DNA of 64,000 nt from the NCBI GenBank assembly GCA_963169045.1, contig CAUJDF010000103.1:156406-220405 (forward strand), read 5' to 3'. Source of the stretch: Myxococcota bacterium. GTDB taxonomy: Bacteria > Myxococcota_A > Bradymonadia > UBA7976 > UBA1532. How positions within the stretch are numbered: position 1 is the stretch's first letter; each line of letters begins with the position of its first letter. A program made the translations under genes and the position numbers. Under the pieces are notes generated by a model, which was not told the origin of the DNA, did not search any database, and worked only from the letters and a program-made list of their open reading frames with translations. Of this stretch, positions 1 to 8,233 are shown in pieces.

Positions 1-442
1 CCCTCGGCACACTCGCCCTCATCGCCGGGGTCCCTCCGGCCCTGCGCTGCGGCAGTTCGCGCGTGCCCAGGGGGCGCCGAACGGCGCGAAGCCATCGATG
101 CCTGCGCCCGCGACCTCGTCAACAACCGGGAGTACCTGCGCTACGACGTCGCCCTGGCGAAGGGCGACCCCATCGCGACCGGGGTCATCGAGGGTGCATG
201 CCGGCACCTCGTCAAGGGATATCACAGGAGCTCTCTGGAGTTTGGCCGGCGCCGAGGAGATCCTGCGCCTGCGGTCTCTTCGCGCCAGCCATGACTTCGA
301 CGCCTACTGGCGCTTCCATGAGCAGCGTGAGCGAGCGAGCAACCACGACGTCAACTACGCCGGCAGCGCCGCGCCGAGCGTGGCGCCCGTCACGCCATCA
401 CGCGGCCAGCCCGCGCTGCGCCTCGTGGCGGGAGGAGCGTGA
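1..442 (+). pseudogene. ISKra4-family transposase remnant (C-terminal part, frameshifted)
   Basis: Frame 1 up to about position 216 reads a conserved stretch with the motif [20 protein letters not shown] followed by GACRHLVK. The reading then continues only in frame 2 from about 218 as [20 protein letters not shown], followed by [14 protein letters not shown] and a stop at 440-442. Together these match the C-terminal end of ISKra4-type transposases, where the canonical text between the two halves (VKDRMDITGARW) suggests that about 8 bases were lost near 216-218. The 5' part lies outside the window or is degraded, since no convincing transposase frame is seen before about 90. No intact open frame or inverted repeat was found, so this is a dead insertion-sequence remnant. 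Confidence 0.75.
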
Positions 443-523
443 CCCGTCGACGCAGAAGAGCCGCACCCAGTCTGAATGCCTTCGTAGACGTTCTGGAGCG
501 TCTTCGCGGCCGGGACGACGGCC

Positions 524-649
524 TCCAAACTTGGAACATCGTGTTCGCAACTTGGAACATCGTGTTCGCAAGTTCGGAACGCGGCTACGCAAGCGGCGAT
601 CGCGGCCCGGCAGGTTCGATCCGGCCGCCGCAAGCTCGGGAAGCGTCCT
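524..649. repeat. Array A of 21-bp degenerate tandem repeats
   Basis: Six consecutive 21-bp units start at 524, 545, 566, 587, 608 and 629. The first two share the core AACTTGGAACATCGTGT; the others keep a looser TCGCAAG(T/C)TCGG-like core. Because 21 is a multiple of three, every frame reads as a heptapeptide repeat, which generates spurious short open frames on both strands. The array lies in the non-coding stretch 443-991 with array B (793-976); between them (650-792) I see only scattered half-units and no gene. Confidence 0.8.
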
Positions 650-792
650 GAATTCCTGAATTTCCACGACGCACGTTCAGAAGGCAGCGGCCGAACTTCA
701 AATCGCGTTCGTCAAGGACGAGATCGCCCGCGGCGTACTTCCTTGTCCTCGCGGAGGGCGGAACGTCAAATCGTCAATTCGATCAACGATGT

Positions 793-976
793 TCCAAGTT
801 GCGGAGCGGCGTTCGCAAGTTCGCGCGCCGTGGTTCGAACTTCGGCGCACGCAGTCGCAAGTTGCGCGGCGGCGGTCGAACTTGCGCCGCGCCGCCGGAG
901 GTTGCGGGGCGGCGTTCGACCTTGGAAGGCGGGCGTGCGAAGTTGCGGACGCGCTTCCGAAAGTTGAGGCCGCGGT
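793..976. repeat. Array B of ~20-21-bp degenerate repeats
   Basis: About nine units of 19-22 bp, starting near 793, 813, 835, 855, 876, 897, 916, 936 and 956, each open with TC(G/C)(C/A)AAGTT or its partner TCGAACTT followed by a G/C-only tail. AAGTT and AACTT cores alternate in the first five units, as if successive units were flipped. It abuts the 3' end of the minus-strand lipoprotein gene (stop at 992), so it could serve as its 3' region. Same family as array A but more diverged. Confidence 0.75.
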
Positions 977-991
977 GAAGCCGGGGGCGCG

Positions 992-1720
992 TCAGCGCGT
1001 CGCGACCGCGCCCATCGCCGCGACGAGCGGCTGCAGCGCCAGGTCGGCGGCGGCGTCGAGGCGGTCGGGCGACTGCAGCAGCGCGGTCGCCGGCACGCGG
1101 CGTCCCTCGCCGCCGCGCTTCTCGATCTGTTCGGCGAACTCGATGCCACCGAAGGCTTCGTACAGACGATGGCTCGCGGGCGAGATGAGCACCGTGCGCA
1201 GCGACAGACCCCACATGCCGCCGCTGAAGGTGCTGCCGTCGGCGGTGGGCGCGCCGTCGACGAGGACAGGCAGGCGGACGCCGTCCCACTCGCCGTAGCG
1301 GCCCGCGAGGTGGGCGGCCCGGGGCACGACCTCGACGACGAGCACGGCGTCGAAGGGCGTCGTCTCGCGGATGCGCGCCATCGTGGCGCGCAGGGCGGCC
1401 TTCGCCTTCGCGTCGCTGCGCGCGCCGGTGTGCGGGTCGAAGAGGCCGCCCATGCGCGCGACCTCCCCCTGGAAGACGGAGGCGAAGCCGGCGTTGCGGG
1501 CGACGGCGATGCCGTGGCGCTTCAGGTAGGCCTCGACCGGCGGCAGGACGCCGGGCAACGCCGCCGCGTACTCGGCCTGCGGTGGCGTGAACAGGTTCGG
1601 CGGCGCCAGGAGGATGCGGCGCGCGGCGGCCACCTCGCCCGCGACGTACGGCGGCTCGCGGCGGGGCGCGCTGCCGCAACCGAACAGCGCGACCAGGAAC
1701 ACCAGGGACAGCGCGCGCAT
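992..1720 (-). CDS. Lipoprotein of unknown function
   Basis: 242 residues beginning with a short lipoprotein signal; the lipobox LFGC puts the acylated cysteine at residue 15. The start at 1720 is supported by GGAGG eight bases upstream. The mature part has no repeats or membrane segments. A central segment (residues ~115-200) alternates hydrophobic and charged residues, as in a small alpha/beta domain, with DAVLVVEVVPRAA as a likely core strand. The shape recalls small myxobacterial lipoproteins that resemble GNA1162 or LpoB, but no diagnostic motif is visible and I do not assign a role. It is divergent from the AAA+ ATPase gene at 1829, leaving about 108 bp for two promoters. Confidence 0.8.
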   Translation of the reverse strand: MRALSLVFLVALFGCGSAPRREPPYVAGEVAAARRILLAPPNLFTPPQAEYAAALPGVLPPVEAYLKRHGIAVARNAGFASVFQGEVARMGGLFDPHTGARSDAKAKAALRATMARIRETTPFDAVLVVEVVPRAAHLAGRYGEWDGVRLPVLVDGAPTADGSTFSGGMWGLSLRTVLISPASHRLYEAFGGIEFAEQIEKRGGEGRRVPATALLQSPDRLDAAADLALQPLVAAMGAVATR

Positions 1721-1828
1721 GGTGCCTCCGAGGGAGCGCTCCGTTCTGCCGGCAACACCAGGGGGGCGTCAAGATGTACGCGGGCGGGAGTCGTGCCATC
1801 ATGCGCCCCTCACTCGTGAGGTCGACGC

Positions 1829-3916
1829 ATGGCACCGGACGGACTCGCCGCCGAGCTCGAAGAGCTCTCCCTCCTGCTGCAGCGCTATGTCGCCCGGCAC
1901 GGGCACCGCATGCTGCAGGCCTCCGGCACGCTCGACGACCTGTACGTCAGCGTCAACGAGGCGCGCGCGCTGCTGATCGACGGCGCCGGGGGCCGCGCGC
2001 CGCCGCTCGATGGCTGGCCGGACGAGGCCGAGGTCGATGCCATGCTGGCCGCGCGGCCGCCGGTCGCGGGCCCGACGGGCGCGCTGGCGGCGCGGTTCGG
2101 GCTGTCGGCGGCCCAGCGCCGGCTGCTGCTCGCCGCCGCGGCGCCGCTGCTCTCGGTCGACCTGGCGCGGCTCTACACGTTCGCCTGGGCCGACTTCGCC
2201 ATCAAGCTGCCGACGGTGGCTTTCCTGTGCGAGCTGGTGGCCGACGACCCGCGCGACGTGTTCGACCTGCGCGCGCAGTTCCACGCCGAGGCGCCGCTCG
2301 TCCGGGGCACGCTGCTCGAGCTGCGCGACCAGGCGCCGTGGGGCGCGGCGACGCCGCTCTCGCACCGCGGCGTGGTGGTGCCGGAGACGGTGCTCGCCGC
2401 GCTCACCGGCCACGAGGCGCCGCTCCCGACGACGCTCGGCCCCTTCTGCCGCCTGCACCGCGCCGGCGAGGCCCCCGCCCGCGAGGACGTGCTGCTCGCG
2501 CCGGAGGTCGTGACGCGCCTCGACGAGCTGCTCGCGCGCGCCCTCGGCGGCCGCCCGCGGCTGCTGCTGATCGGGCCCGCCGGCGCCGGCCGCCGCACCG
2601 CCGTCGCCCACCTGGCCGCCGCGCACGGCCGCGACGTGGTCGTCCTCGACGCGGACCGCCTCGCCGAACGCCCCGAGGAGGTCGACGGCCAGCTCGGGGC
2701 GGTGCTGCGCGAGGTCCGCCTGCGCGGCGCCGTCCTGTTCGTGCGCTTCGGCAACCTCATCGACCGCGCCGACGCCTGGGCCGCGGTGGCCGCGCGCTTC
2801 CAGCACCGGCTCGAGCACTTCGACGGCGCGCTCGTCCTCGCCGCCGACCACCGCGCCGCGCCGCTCCACCACACCGTGAGCGACCTGCACGAGCTGCCGC
2901 TGCCGCCGTCGACGGCGGGCCAGCAGGCGCAGATCTGGGCGCGCGAGCTGGCCGCCGCCGGCGTGACCTCCGAGGCCGAGGAGCTCTCGCGCCGGTTCAG
3001 CGTGACGCCGGGCATCATCCGCATGGCCGTGCGCGACGCGGTGCAGCACGCGCACCTCACCGGCGCGGCGCCGGACGCGATCCCGCCCGAGGCGATCAGC
3101 CCGTTCGTCCGGCGCCGCCTCGACCACGCGCTGAGCGAGGTGGCCGAGCCGTTCAGCACGCGCCTCGACTGGGCGGACGTCGTCCTGCCGCCCGACGTCG
3201 AGGACGCTCTGCGCGAGATCGTCATGCAGGCGCGCCACCGCCACCGCGTGTTCGACGAGTGGGGCTTCGGCACGAAGCTCTCCTACGGCACCGGCATCGG
3301 CTGCCTCTTCTCGGGGCCGCCGGGCACCGGCAAGACGACGATGGCCGGCATCATCGCGCGCTCGCTCGGCCGCGAGCTCTACCGCGTCGACATCGCGCGC
3401 ATCGTCAGCAAGTGGGTGGGCGAAACCGAGAAGAACCTGGGCCGCCTCTTCTCGGAGGCGGAGCGGGCGCAGGTCATCCTGCTGTTCGACGAGGCGGACA
3501 GCCTGTTCGCGAACCGCACCGAGGTGAAGGGCGCCAACGACCGGTTCGCGAACATGGAGGTCAACTACCTGCTGCAGCGCATGGAGACCTACGACGGCAT
3601 CTCCATCCTGACGACCAACATGGAGCGGGCCATCGACGAGGCGTTCAAGCGGCGCCTGCGGTTCCGCGTGCACTTCCCGCTGCCCGAAGACAAGGAGCGC
3701 GCCGAGCTGTGGCGCCGTCTCATCCCCGCCGCGACGCCGGTGGCGCCGGACCTGCGCTTCGACGAGCTCGGGCGCAAGTTCAAGATCTCGGGCGGCCACA
3801 TCAAGAACGCGGTGCTGCGCGCGGCCTTCCACGCCGCCGACGCGGGCGGTCCCATCACGTTCGAGCTGCTCGAACGCGCGGCGAAGACCGAGACGCGCGA
3901 GATGGGCCGCCTCTGA
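1829..3916 (+). CDS. AAA+ ATPase of the Afp15 (contractile injection system) type
   Basis: 695 residues. The first ~450 residues form a helical region containing a segment like ARFGLSAAQRRLLLAAAAPL, followed by a degenerate nucleotide-binding fold near residue 250 (GPAGAGRRTAV, in which arginine replaces the Walker lysine). The C-terminal AAA+ module carries Walker A GPPGTGKTT (~496-504), the sensor-like KWVGETEKNLGRLF, Walker B ILLFDEADSLF (~550-560) and an arginine-finger region FKRRLRF. This two-module layout matches the ATPase coded in extracellular contractile injection system loci (Afp15/PVC15), where it is thought to help assembly or loading. No sheath, tube, baseplate or tail-fibre gene lies in the window, so here it is an orphan, followed by two unknown genes. 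Family call is by recall of motif order. Confidence 0.75.
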   Translation: MAPDGLAAELEELSLLLQRYVARHGHRMLQASGTLDDLYVSVNEARALLIDGAGGRAPPLDGWPDEAEVDAMLAARPPVAGPTGALAARFGLSAAQRRLLLAAAAPLLSVDLARLYTFAWADFAIKLPTVAFLCELVADDPRDVFDLRAQFHAEAPLVRGTLLELRDQAPWGAATPLSHRGVVVPETVLAALTGHEAPLPTTLGPFCRLHRAGEAPAREDVLLAPEVVTRLDELLARALGGRPRLLLIGPAGAGRRTAVAHLAAAHGRDVVVLDADRLAERPEEVDGQLGAVLREVRLRGAVLFVRFGNLIDRADAWAAVAARFQHRLEHFDGALVLAADHRAAPLHHTVSDLHELPLPPSTAGQQAQIWARELAAAGVTSEAEELSRRFSVTPGIIRMAVRDAVQHAHLTGAAPDAIPPEAISPFVRRRLDHALSEVAEPFSTRLDWADVVLPPDVEDALREIVMQARHRHRVFDEWGFGTKLSYGTGIGCLFSGPPGTGKTTMAGIIARSLGRELYRVDIARIVSKWVGETEKNLGRLFSEAERAQVILLFDEADSLFANRTEVKGANDRFANMEVNYLLQRMETYDGISILTTNMERAIDEAFKRRLRFRVHFPLPEDKERAELWRRLIPAATPVAPDLRFDELGRKFKISGGHIKNAVLRAAFHAADAGGPITFELLERAAKTETREMGRL

Positions 3917-3967
3917 TTCGTGTATGCTCCCGCGGGACGACCGGGACGGACCCAGGGGGAGGCGGTG

Positions 3968-5968
3968 ATGGCTCGGGAGCACGCGCAGACCACGCCGGCG
4001 GTTCGCAGTCGCGAGACGGAGACCGTCACCGCGCCCGCCGACACCGGCGGGGGCGACCCGGCCCGCGCCCAGAGCAACGAGCTGCGTGGCGGCGGCCGCC
4101 CGCCCATCGAGCGCATGAGCAAGGAGCAGCTCAAGAAGGTGCTCTACGCGAGCGGCGGGGCCACCACGCGCTACGACCTCTCCACCGGCCAGCCCATCGA
4201 TCCCGGCGGCTACAGCTTCGACGAGGTGCAGCGGGCCGCGCGCCGCCTCGACGAGATGGGCGGCGAGAAGTGGGTCCCGCAGGGCGAGAAGGGCTCGCCG
4301 ATGTCCCAGAGCGGCTCGGCGAACCGCTCCTACGACAACTTCAAGCGCGACCAGCTCGAGCGCTCCGGGGCGACGGGCGTGCTCGACAAGTACGAGGGGC
4401 GCAGCCGCCTCGACGGTCACCAGAAGGGCTTCCGCCGCCAGGCGCAGGAGCACCGCGACGAGGTGCTGCGCGCCAAGGTCAAGGCGCCGACGCGCGCCCG
4501 CACGCAGATCGGCGGCAACCTGCTCGTCGAGAACCACCAGCTGCTCAGCGAGAGCGTGATCCAGGAGCGCCACAGCGAGAAGGGCCCGCTCGGCATCAAG
4601 AGCGAGGGTCAGACGAGCGCGCTCTCCGCGTCGGCCCAGGCCGGGCAGTCCCTCTCGGTGAGCCGGGACGGCATCAGCCACACGGCGCAGGTGGGCGCCA
4701 AGGCGACGCTGCTGGAGGTCAAAGAGGAATTCTCGCGCGAGATCGCGAACTTCGCGTTCCTCGGCGAGCGCATGAAGGGCAAGATCTTCGTCGCCATCCA
4801 AGGGATGATCGGCGTCGAAGGCAAGGCCGCGCTCCAGACGAACATCGGCCGCTACCAGCCGCGCGGGAAGCCGACGGTCGATCCCAAGCAGCTGCTGGCC
4901 GGCACCGGCGCCACGCCCGAGGCGCCGAAGTCGCTGCGCGGCAACCCGAAGATCACCCAGGCCTCGCGCGCGGCGTCGAACGAGGCCTACCAGCGCGACC
5001 TGCACGCCGACAACGAGCAGAAGGGCTACGGGGCCGGCACCGAGGCCTCGGCCGAGGCGTTCGCCGGCGCCAAGGTCAAGGTGTCGGCGGGCGCCGCCTT
5101 CGAGTGGGACAAGAAGGCGCCCGACGAGTACAAGCCGATGATCGCGCGGTCGTCGGCGGCCATCCTCAGCTTCGTCCGCATGATCAACCCGCCGATGGGC
5201 TGGCTGCTCGCGCAGATCGGCGCGGAGCGCATGGCGACGTCGGTGCTCGGCGTGCTGTTCGAGGGCGGCCAGGCCGGCTCGGTGCCGCTGCTGTCGCTCG
5301 TCGCCGCGGTCGAGGGATCGGCGGGCGTCGGCGGCAAGGCGCACGCCGCCGTCGGCTTCAAGGGCGGGCAGCTGCGCTTCTCGGTCGGCGCGAACGCCAC
5401 GTGGGGCGTGGGCGTCGGCACCGAGGTGCTCGTCGCGCTCGACGTGGTCGAGGGCGTGAAGTTCGGCATCATCGTGTTCCCCGAGCTGCAGCAGACCTCC
5501 GCCGAGGCGGCCGCGAAGGTCATGCAGGCGGCGTCCGAGCAGATGTCGCGCGCGATGAACAAGAGCCGCGACATCTGGCAGAGCTTCCGCGGCTGGCTGA
5601 GCGCCGACGACAAGGCGCGCGAGGTCGTGGCCAACCGGGCGCACACGTGCATGCCGGTCGAGGAGCGCGCGAAGCTCATCCAGACGCTGATCGGCGGCTT
5701 CTGCGGGGACGACGACGAGCAGGCCGTGCTGACGATCCTGCGCGACGCGCAGCGCACGGGCGACCTCGGGCGCCTGCTCTCGCTCGTGAGCAAGGACGAC
5801 ATCCTGTGGGCGCTCGACGGCGCCGAGGACGAAGAGGCGCGGCGCCTGCTCGGCCTGACGCCCGAGCAGATGCGGCGCCCGCTGCGGCAGGACGACCTCG
5901 GGCCGCAGCCCGCCGCGCGTCCCGGCAAGCGGCCCGCGCCGCCGCGCAATCCGGGCCGCGCCCGATGA
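3968..5968 (+). CDS. Large unknown protein, possible injection-system-associated protein or cargo
   Basis: 666 residues from the ATG at 3968, preceded by a strong GGGGGAGG; an earlier in-frame ATG at 3920 has no ribosome site. The N-terminal ~130 residues are hydrophilic and disordered-looking. A helical charged part follows to ~200. Residues ~220-520 are rich in Gly/Ala with alternating patterns such as VKVSAGAAFEW and LRFSVGANATWGVGVG, which could be amphipathic strands or a pore-like segment; one helix is strongly hydrophobic (INPPMGWLLAQIG). The C-terminus (~560-640) contains LIQTLIGGFCGDDDEQAVL followed by a DGAED motif, which reminds me of tails on proteins coded near contractile injection systems. 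No signal peptide is seen. No enzymatic motif was recognised, and the function is unknown. Confidence 0.7.
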   Translation: MAREHAQTTPAVRSRETETVTAPADTGGGDPARAQSNELRGGGRPPIERMSKEQLKKVLYASGGATTRYDLSTGQPIDPGGYSFDEVQRAARRLDEMGGEKWVPQGEKGSPMSQSGSANRSYDNFKRDQLERSGATGVLDKYEGRSRLDGHQKGFRRQAQEHRDEVLRAKVKAPTRARTQIGGNLLVENHQLLSESVIQERHSEKGPLGIKSEGQTSALSASAQAGQSLSVSRDGISHTAQVGAKATLLEVKEEFSREIANFAFLGERMKGKIFVAIQGMIGVEGKAALQTNIGRYQPRGKPTVDPKQLLAGTGATPEAPKSLRGNPKITQASRAASNEAYQRDLHADNEQKGYGAGTEASAEAFAGAKVKVSAGAAFEWDKKAPDEYKPMIARSSAAILSFVRMINPPMGWLLAQIGAERMATSVLGVLFEGGQAGSVPLLSLVAAVEGSAGVGGKAHAAVGFKGGQLRFSVGANATWGVGVGTEVLVALDVVEGVKFGIIVFPELQQTSAEAAAKVMQAASEQMSRAMNKSRDIWQSFRGWLSADDKAREVVANRAHTCMPVEERAKLIQTLIGGFCGDDDEQAVLTILRDAQRTGDLGRLLSLVSKDDILWALDGAEDEEARRLLGLTPEQMRRPLRQDDLGPQPAARPGKRPAPPRNPGRAR

Positions 5969-6561
5969 GCGACGCCGTCGAGCGGTTCGCCGCCGCGCTG
6001 GCCGCCGCCGACGAGGCCGCCGCCCGCGCCGCGTGCGATCCGGAGACGTGGGCCGCGCCCGGCGACTCGCCCGCGCGGGTGTTCCGCCAGCTCGCCGGCC
6101 GCACGCCGCTCGAGCCGGGCGAGGCGCACACCGGCGACGCCGGACGCGCCGCGGTCGAGTGTCGCGTGGCCTCCAAGACGCTGTTCGCGCTCGTCGGCGG
6201 CGAACACATCCAGGCGTTCACCCAGAGCCGCGCCCACGCCGATGCCTTCGTCGCGGGCACGCTCCCGGCGCGCGTGCGCTACGAGGAGCAGCCGGCGCTC
6301 GCGCTCGAAGACTTCCGCGAGGCGGCCCGCGGCCTCGAGGGCGCCGACGATCCGAGCGACGCCGAGGCGCTGTCGCTGAACCTGCGCCTGCGCCAGGACC
6401 GCGGCGAGCAGCTGACGCTGCACGAGGCGCGGGCCGTCGGCGACGCCGCCGTCGTCCGCGCCGACTGGAACGGCGACGAGCCGGCGTGGTTGTACTTCCG
6501 CGACGGGCGCCTCTATGCCGTGACCGCGTTCTTCCGCCTCGACACCGTGCTCACCGCCTGA
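5965..6561 (+). CDS. Unknown protein, coupled to the upstream large protein
   Basis: 198 residues; the ATG overlaps the stop of the preceding gene (ATGA), indicating translational coupling. The sequence is acidic and alanine-rich with no signal peptide or membrane segment. Residues ~5-110 begin with a helix (VERFAAALAAADEAAARAAC) and the C-terminus has strand-like stretches ending in RLYAVTAFFRLDTVL. The helix-then-strands layout could fit an NTF2/SnoaL-like fold or a small chaperone/immunity-type protein, but no motif proves it. Its fixed position behind the large protein suggests it serves that protein. Confidence 0.7.
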   Translation: MSDAVERFAAALAAADEAAARAACDPETWAAPGDSPARVFRQLAGRTPLEPGEAHTGDAGRAAVECRVASKTLFALVGGEHIQAFTQSRAHADAFVAGTLPARVRYEEQPALALEDFREAARGLEGADDPSDAEALSLNLRLRQDRGEQLTLHEARAVGDAAVVRADWNGDEPAWLYFRDGRLYAVTAFFRLDTVLTA

Positions 6562-6631
6562 TCCGCGCGGCGGTTCACGCCCGCCGAGAACGCGCGGATA
6601 CAGCGGCGGCGCCGACGCCCGTCGCGCCGCC

Positions 6632-6647
6632 TGGCACGGTCTTCGCT
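6632..6647 (+). promoter_or_regulatory. Sigma-54-like promoter for the VWA lipoprotein gene
   Basis: TGGCACGGTCTTCGCT matches the -24/-12 consensus TGGCACG-N4-TTGCW at all but one position, with the GG and GC dinucleotides at the canonical spacing. The ATG at 6688 follows 41 bases later, behind a GGGGAGGGA ribosome site, so the predicted untranslated leader would be about 30 bases. Seen in sequence; use by sigma-54 is inferred. Confidence 0.45.
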
Positions 6648-6687
6648 CTTGCCTCCCTCCGAAGCGACACCCATGGGGAGGGAGACC

Positions 6688-8229
6688 ATGCGTCACATTC
6701 GACACACGACCGCCGCGCTGCTCGCGCTGGCGCTGGCCGCCTGCGGGAGCGAGGAAGCCATGTACGGGGGCGACGGGAGCGACGACCAGGGGGCCGCCGC
6801 GCCGCCGTACTCGCCGCCGTACACGCCGCCGCCGGCGGCGCCGCCGGCCCCGCCCGCCGACGTGCACGATGGCGAGAAGTACGAGGACTACGGCACGAAC
6901 GCGTTCGTCGACCCGGACGAGGACAACCTGGCGACGTTCGGCGTCGACGTGGACACCGCCAGCTACACGCTCATGCGGCGCGACCTGACGAACGGCCTGC
7001 TCCCGGCGCCCGCCGGCGTGCGCGTCGAGGAGTACGTCAACTACTTCGGCTTCGACTACCCGGCCCCGCGCGAGCGCGACCCGCTGCCGTTCGCCATCCA
7101 CGTCGAGGGCGCGCCCTCGCCGTTCGGCCGCGGCCTGCACCTCCTGCGCGTCGGCATCAAGGGGCGCGAGGTGGCGATGGCCGAGCGGCCGCCGGCGAAC
7201 CTCGTCTTCCTCGTCGACGTGTCCGGCTCGATGCTATCGCCCGACAAGATCGGCCTCGTGCAGTTCGCGCTGACGACGCTGACGCGCACGCTGCGGCCCG
7301 ACGACACCATCGGCATCGTCGTCTATTCGGGCAGCGAGGGCGTTCTGCTGCGTCCGACGCCGGTGGAGGAGCGCGGGCGCATCCTCGAGGCCATCGCCGG
7401 TCTGCAGGCCGGCGGCTCCACCAACGGCGAGGCCGGCATCCGCGCCGCCTACGGCCTGGCCGAGGATGCCTTCCGCGAGGATGGCATCAACCGGGTCATC
7501 CTCTGCACCGACGGCGACTTCAACGTGGGCCTGACCGGCGACGCGCTCATCGCGCTGATCGAGCGGTTCCGCGAGCGCGACATCACCCTGTCGACGCTCG
7601 GCTTCGGCTCGGGCAACTACAACGACCGCGACATGGAGCAGCTCGCCGACCGCGGCAACGGCAACTACGCGTACATCGACTCCCAGGCGGAGGCGGAGCG
7701 CGTGCTGCGCGACGAGCTCGGCGCGACGCTGCAGGTCATTGCCAAGGACGTGAAGGTGCAGGTGGAGATCGATCCCGGCACCGTCGCGCGCTACCGCCTC
7801 GTCGGCTACGAGAACCGCGACATCGCCGACGACGACTTCCGCGACGACCGCGTCGACGCCGGCGAGATCGGGGCCGGCCACAACGTCACCGCGCTTGTCG
7901 AGCTCGAGCTCGAGGACGGGCGGCGTGACCGCGATCCCGTGGCGACGGTGCGCGTCCGCTACAAGGCCCCGGACGGCGACGCCGCCGAGGGCGAGGTGAA
8001 GCGCTCGCTGTTGTCCGGGGAGATGCGGCGGCGGTTCGCCGACGCGAGCGCCGACTTCCGCTTCGCCGCCGCCGTCGCCGAGCTCGCCGAGATCCTGCGC
8101 GACAGCCCGTACGTGGACGAGCCGCGCTTCGACGACGTGCGCGACATCGCCGCCGGCGCGGCCGGCGACAGCGAAACCCGCAACGAATTCGTGGGGCTGG
8201 TGGAGCGGGCGGCGGGGCTCTGGCGCTAG
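6688..8229 (+). CDS. VWA-domain lipoprotein of the YfbK type
   Basis: 513 residues from the ATG at 6688, which has a good ribosome site. A lipoprotein signal ends LALAAC (Cys19), followed by a Pro/Ala-rich linker (residues ~35-65). Next comes the YfbK-type N-terminal block with the sequence NLATFGVDVDTASYTLMRR, then a von Willebrand A domain with the metal-binding DVSGSM motif (~176-181), the internal GGSTNGEAGI threonine loop and CTDGDFNVG. The C-terminal third fits the DUF3520-type domain usual in this family. The metal-site residues look complete, so it probably binds a divalent cation and a protein ligand at the membrane. The cellular role of the family is unclear. It stands alone on the plus strand behind a sigma-54-like promoter. 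Confidence 0.88.
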   Translation: MRHIRHTTAALLALALAACGSEEAMYGGDGSDDQGAAAPPYSPPYTPPPAAPPAPPADVHDGEKYEDYGTNAFVDPDEDNLATFGVDVDTASYTLMRRDLTNGLLPAPAGVRVEEYVNYFGFDYPAPRERDPLPFAIHVEGAPSPFGRGLHLLRVGIKGREVAMAERPPANLVFLVDVSGSMLSPDKIGLVQFALTTLTRTLRPDDTIGIVVYSGSEGVLLRPTPVEERGRILEAIAGLQAGGSTNGEAGIRAAYGLAEDAFREDGINRVILCTDGDFNVGLTGDALIALIERFRERDITLSTLGFGSGNYNDRDMEQLADRGNGNYAYIDSQAEAERVLRDELGATLQVIAKDVKVQVEIDPGTVARYRLVGYENRDIADDDFRDDRVDAGEIGAGHNVTALVELELEDGRRDRDPVATVRVRYKAPDGDAAEGEVKRSLLSGEMRRRFADASADFRFAAAVAELAEILRDSPYVDEPRFDDVRDIAAGAAGDSETRNEFVGLVERAAGLWR

Positions 8230-8233
8230 CGCG

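Noticed and set aside
63..659. Small proteins with heptapeptide repeats on both strands
   Set aside because: They are produced by the 21-bp repeats in any frame. No signal, ribosome site or domain supports them.
524..976. CRISPR array
   Set aside because: Units are contiguous, degenerate and of ~21 bp without unique spacers, and no cas gene is present.
1774..6561. A 1595-codon open frame on the plus strand spanning the ATPase and the next genes
   Set aside because: High GC keeps other frames open. It is Arg/Ala/Pro-rich and lacks motifs until 5965, where its end coincides with the real 198-residue gene. The overlapping ATPase frame has complete Walker motifs.
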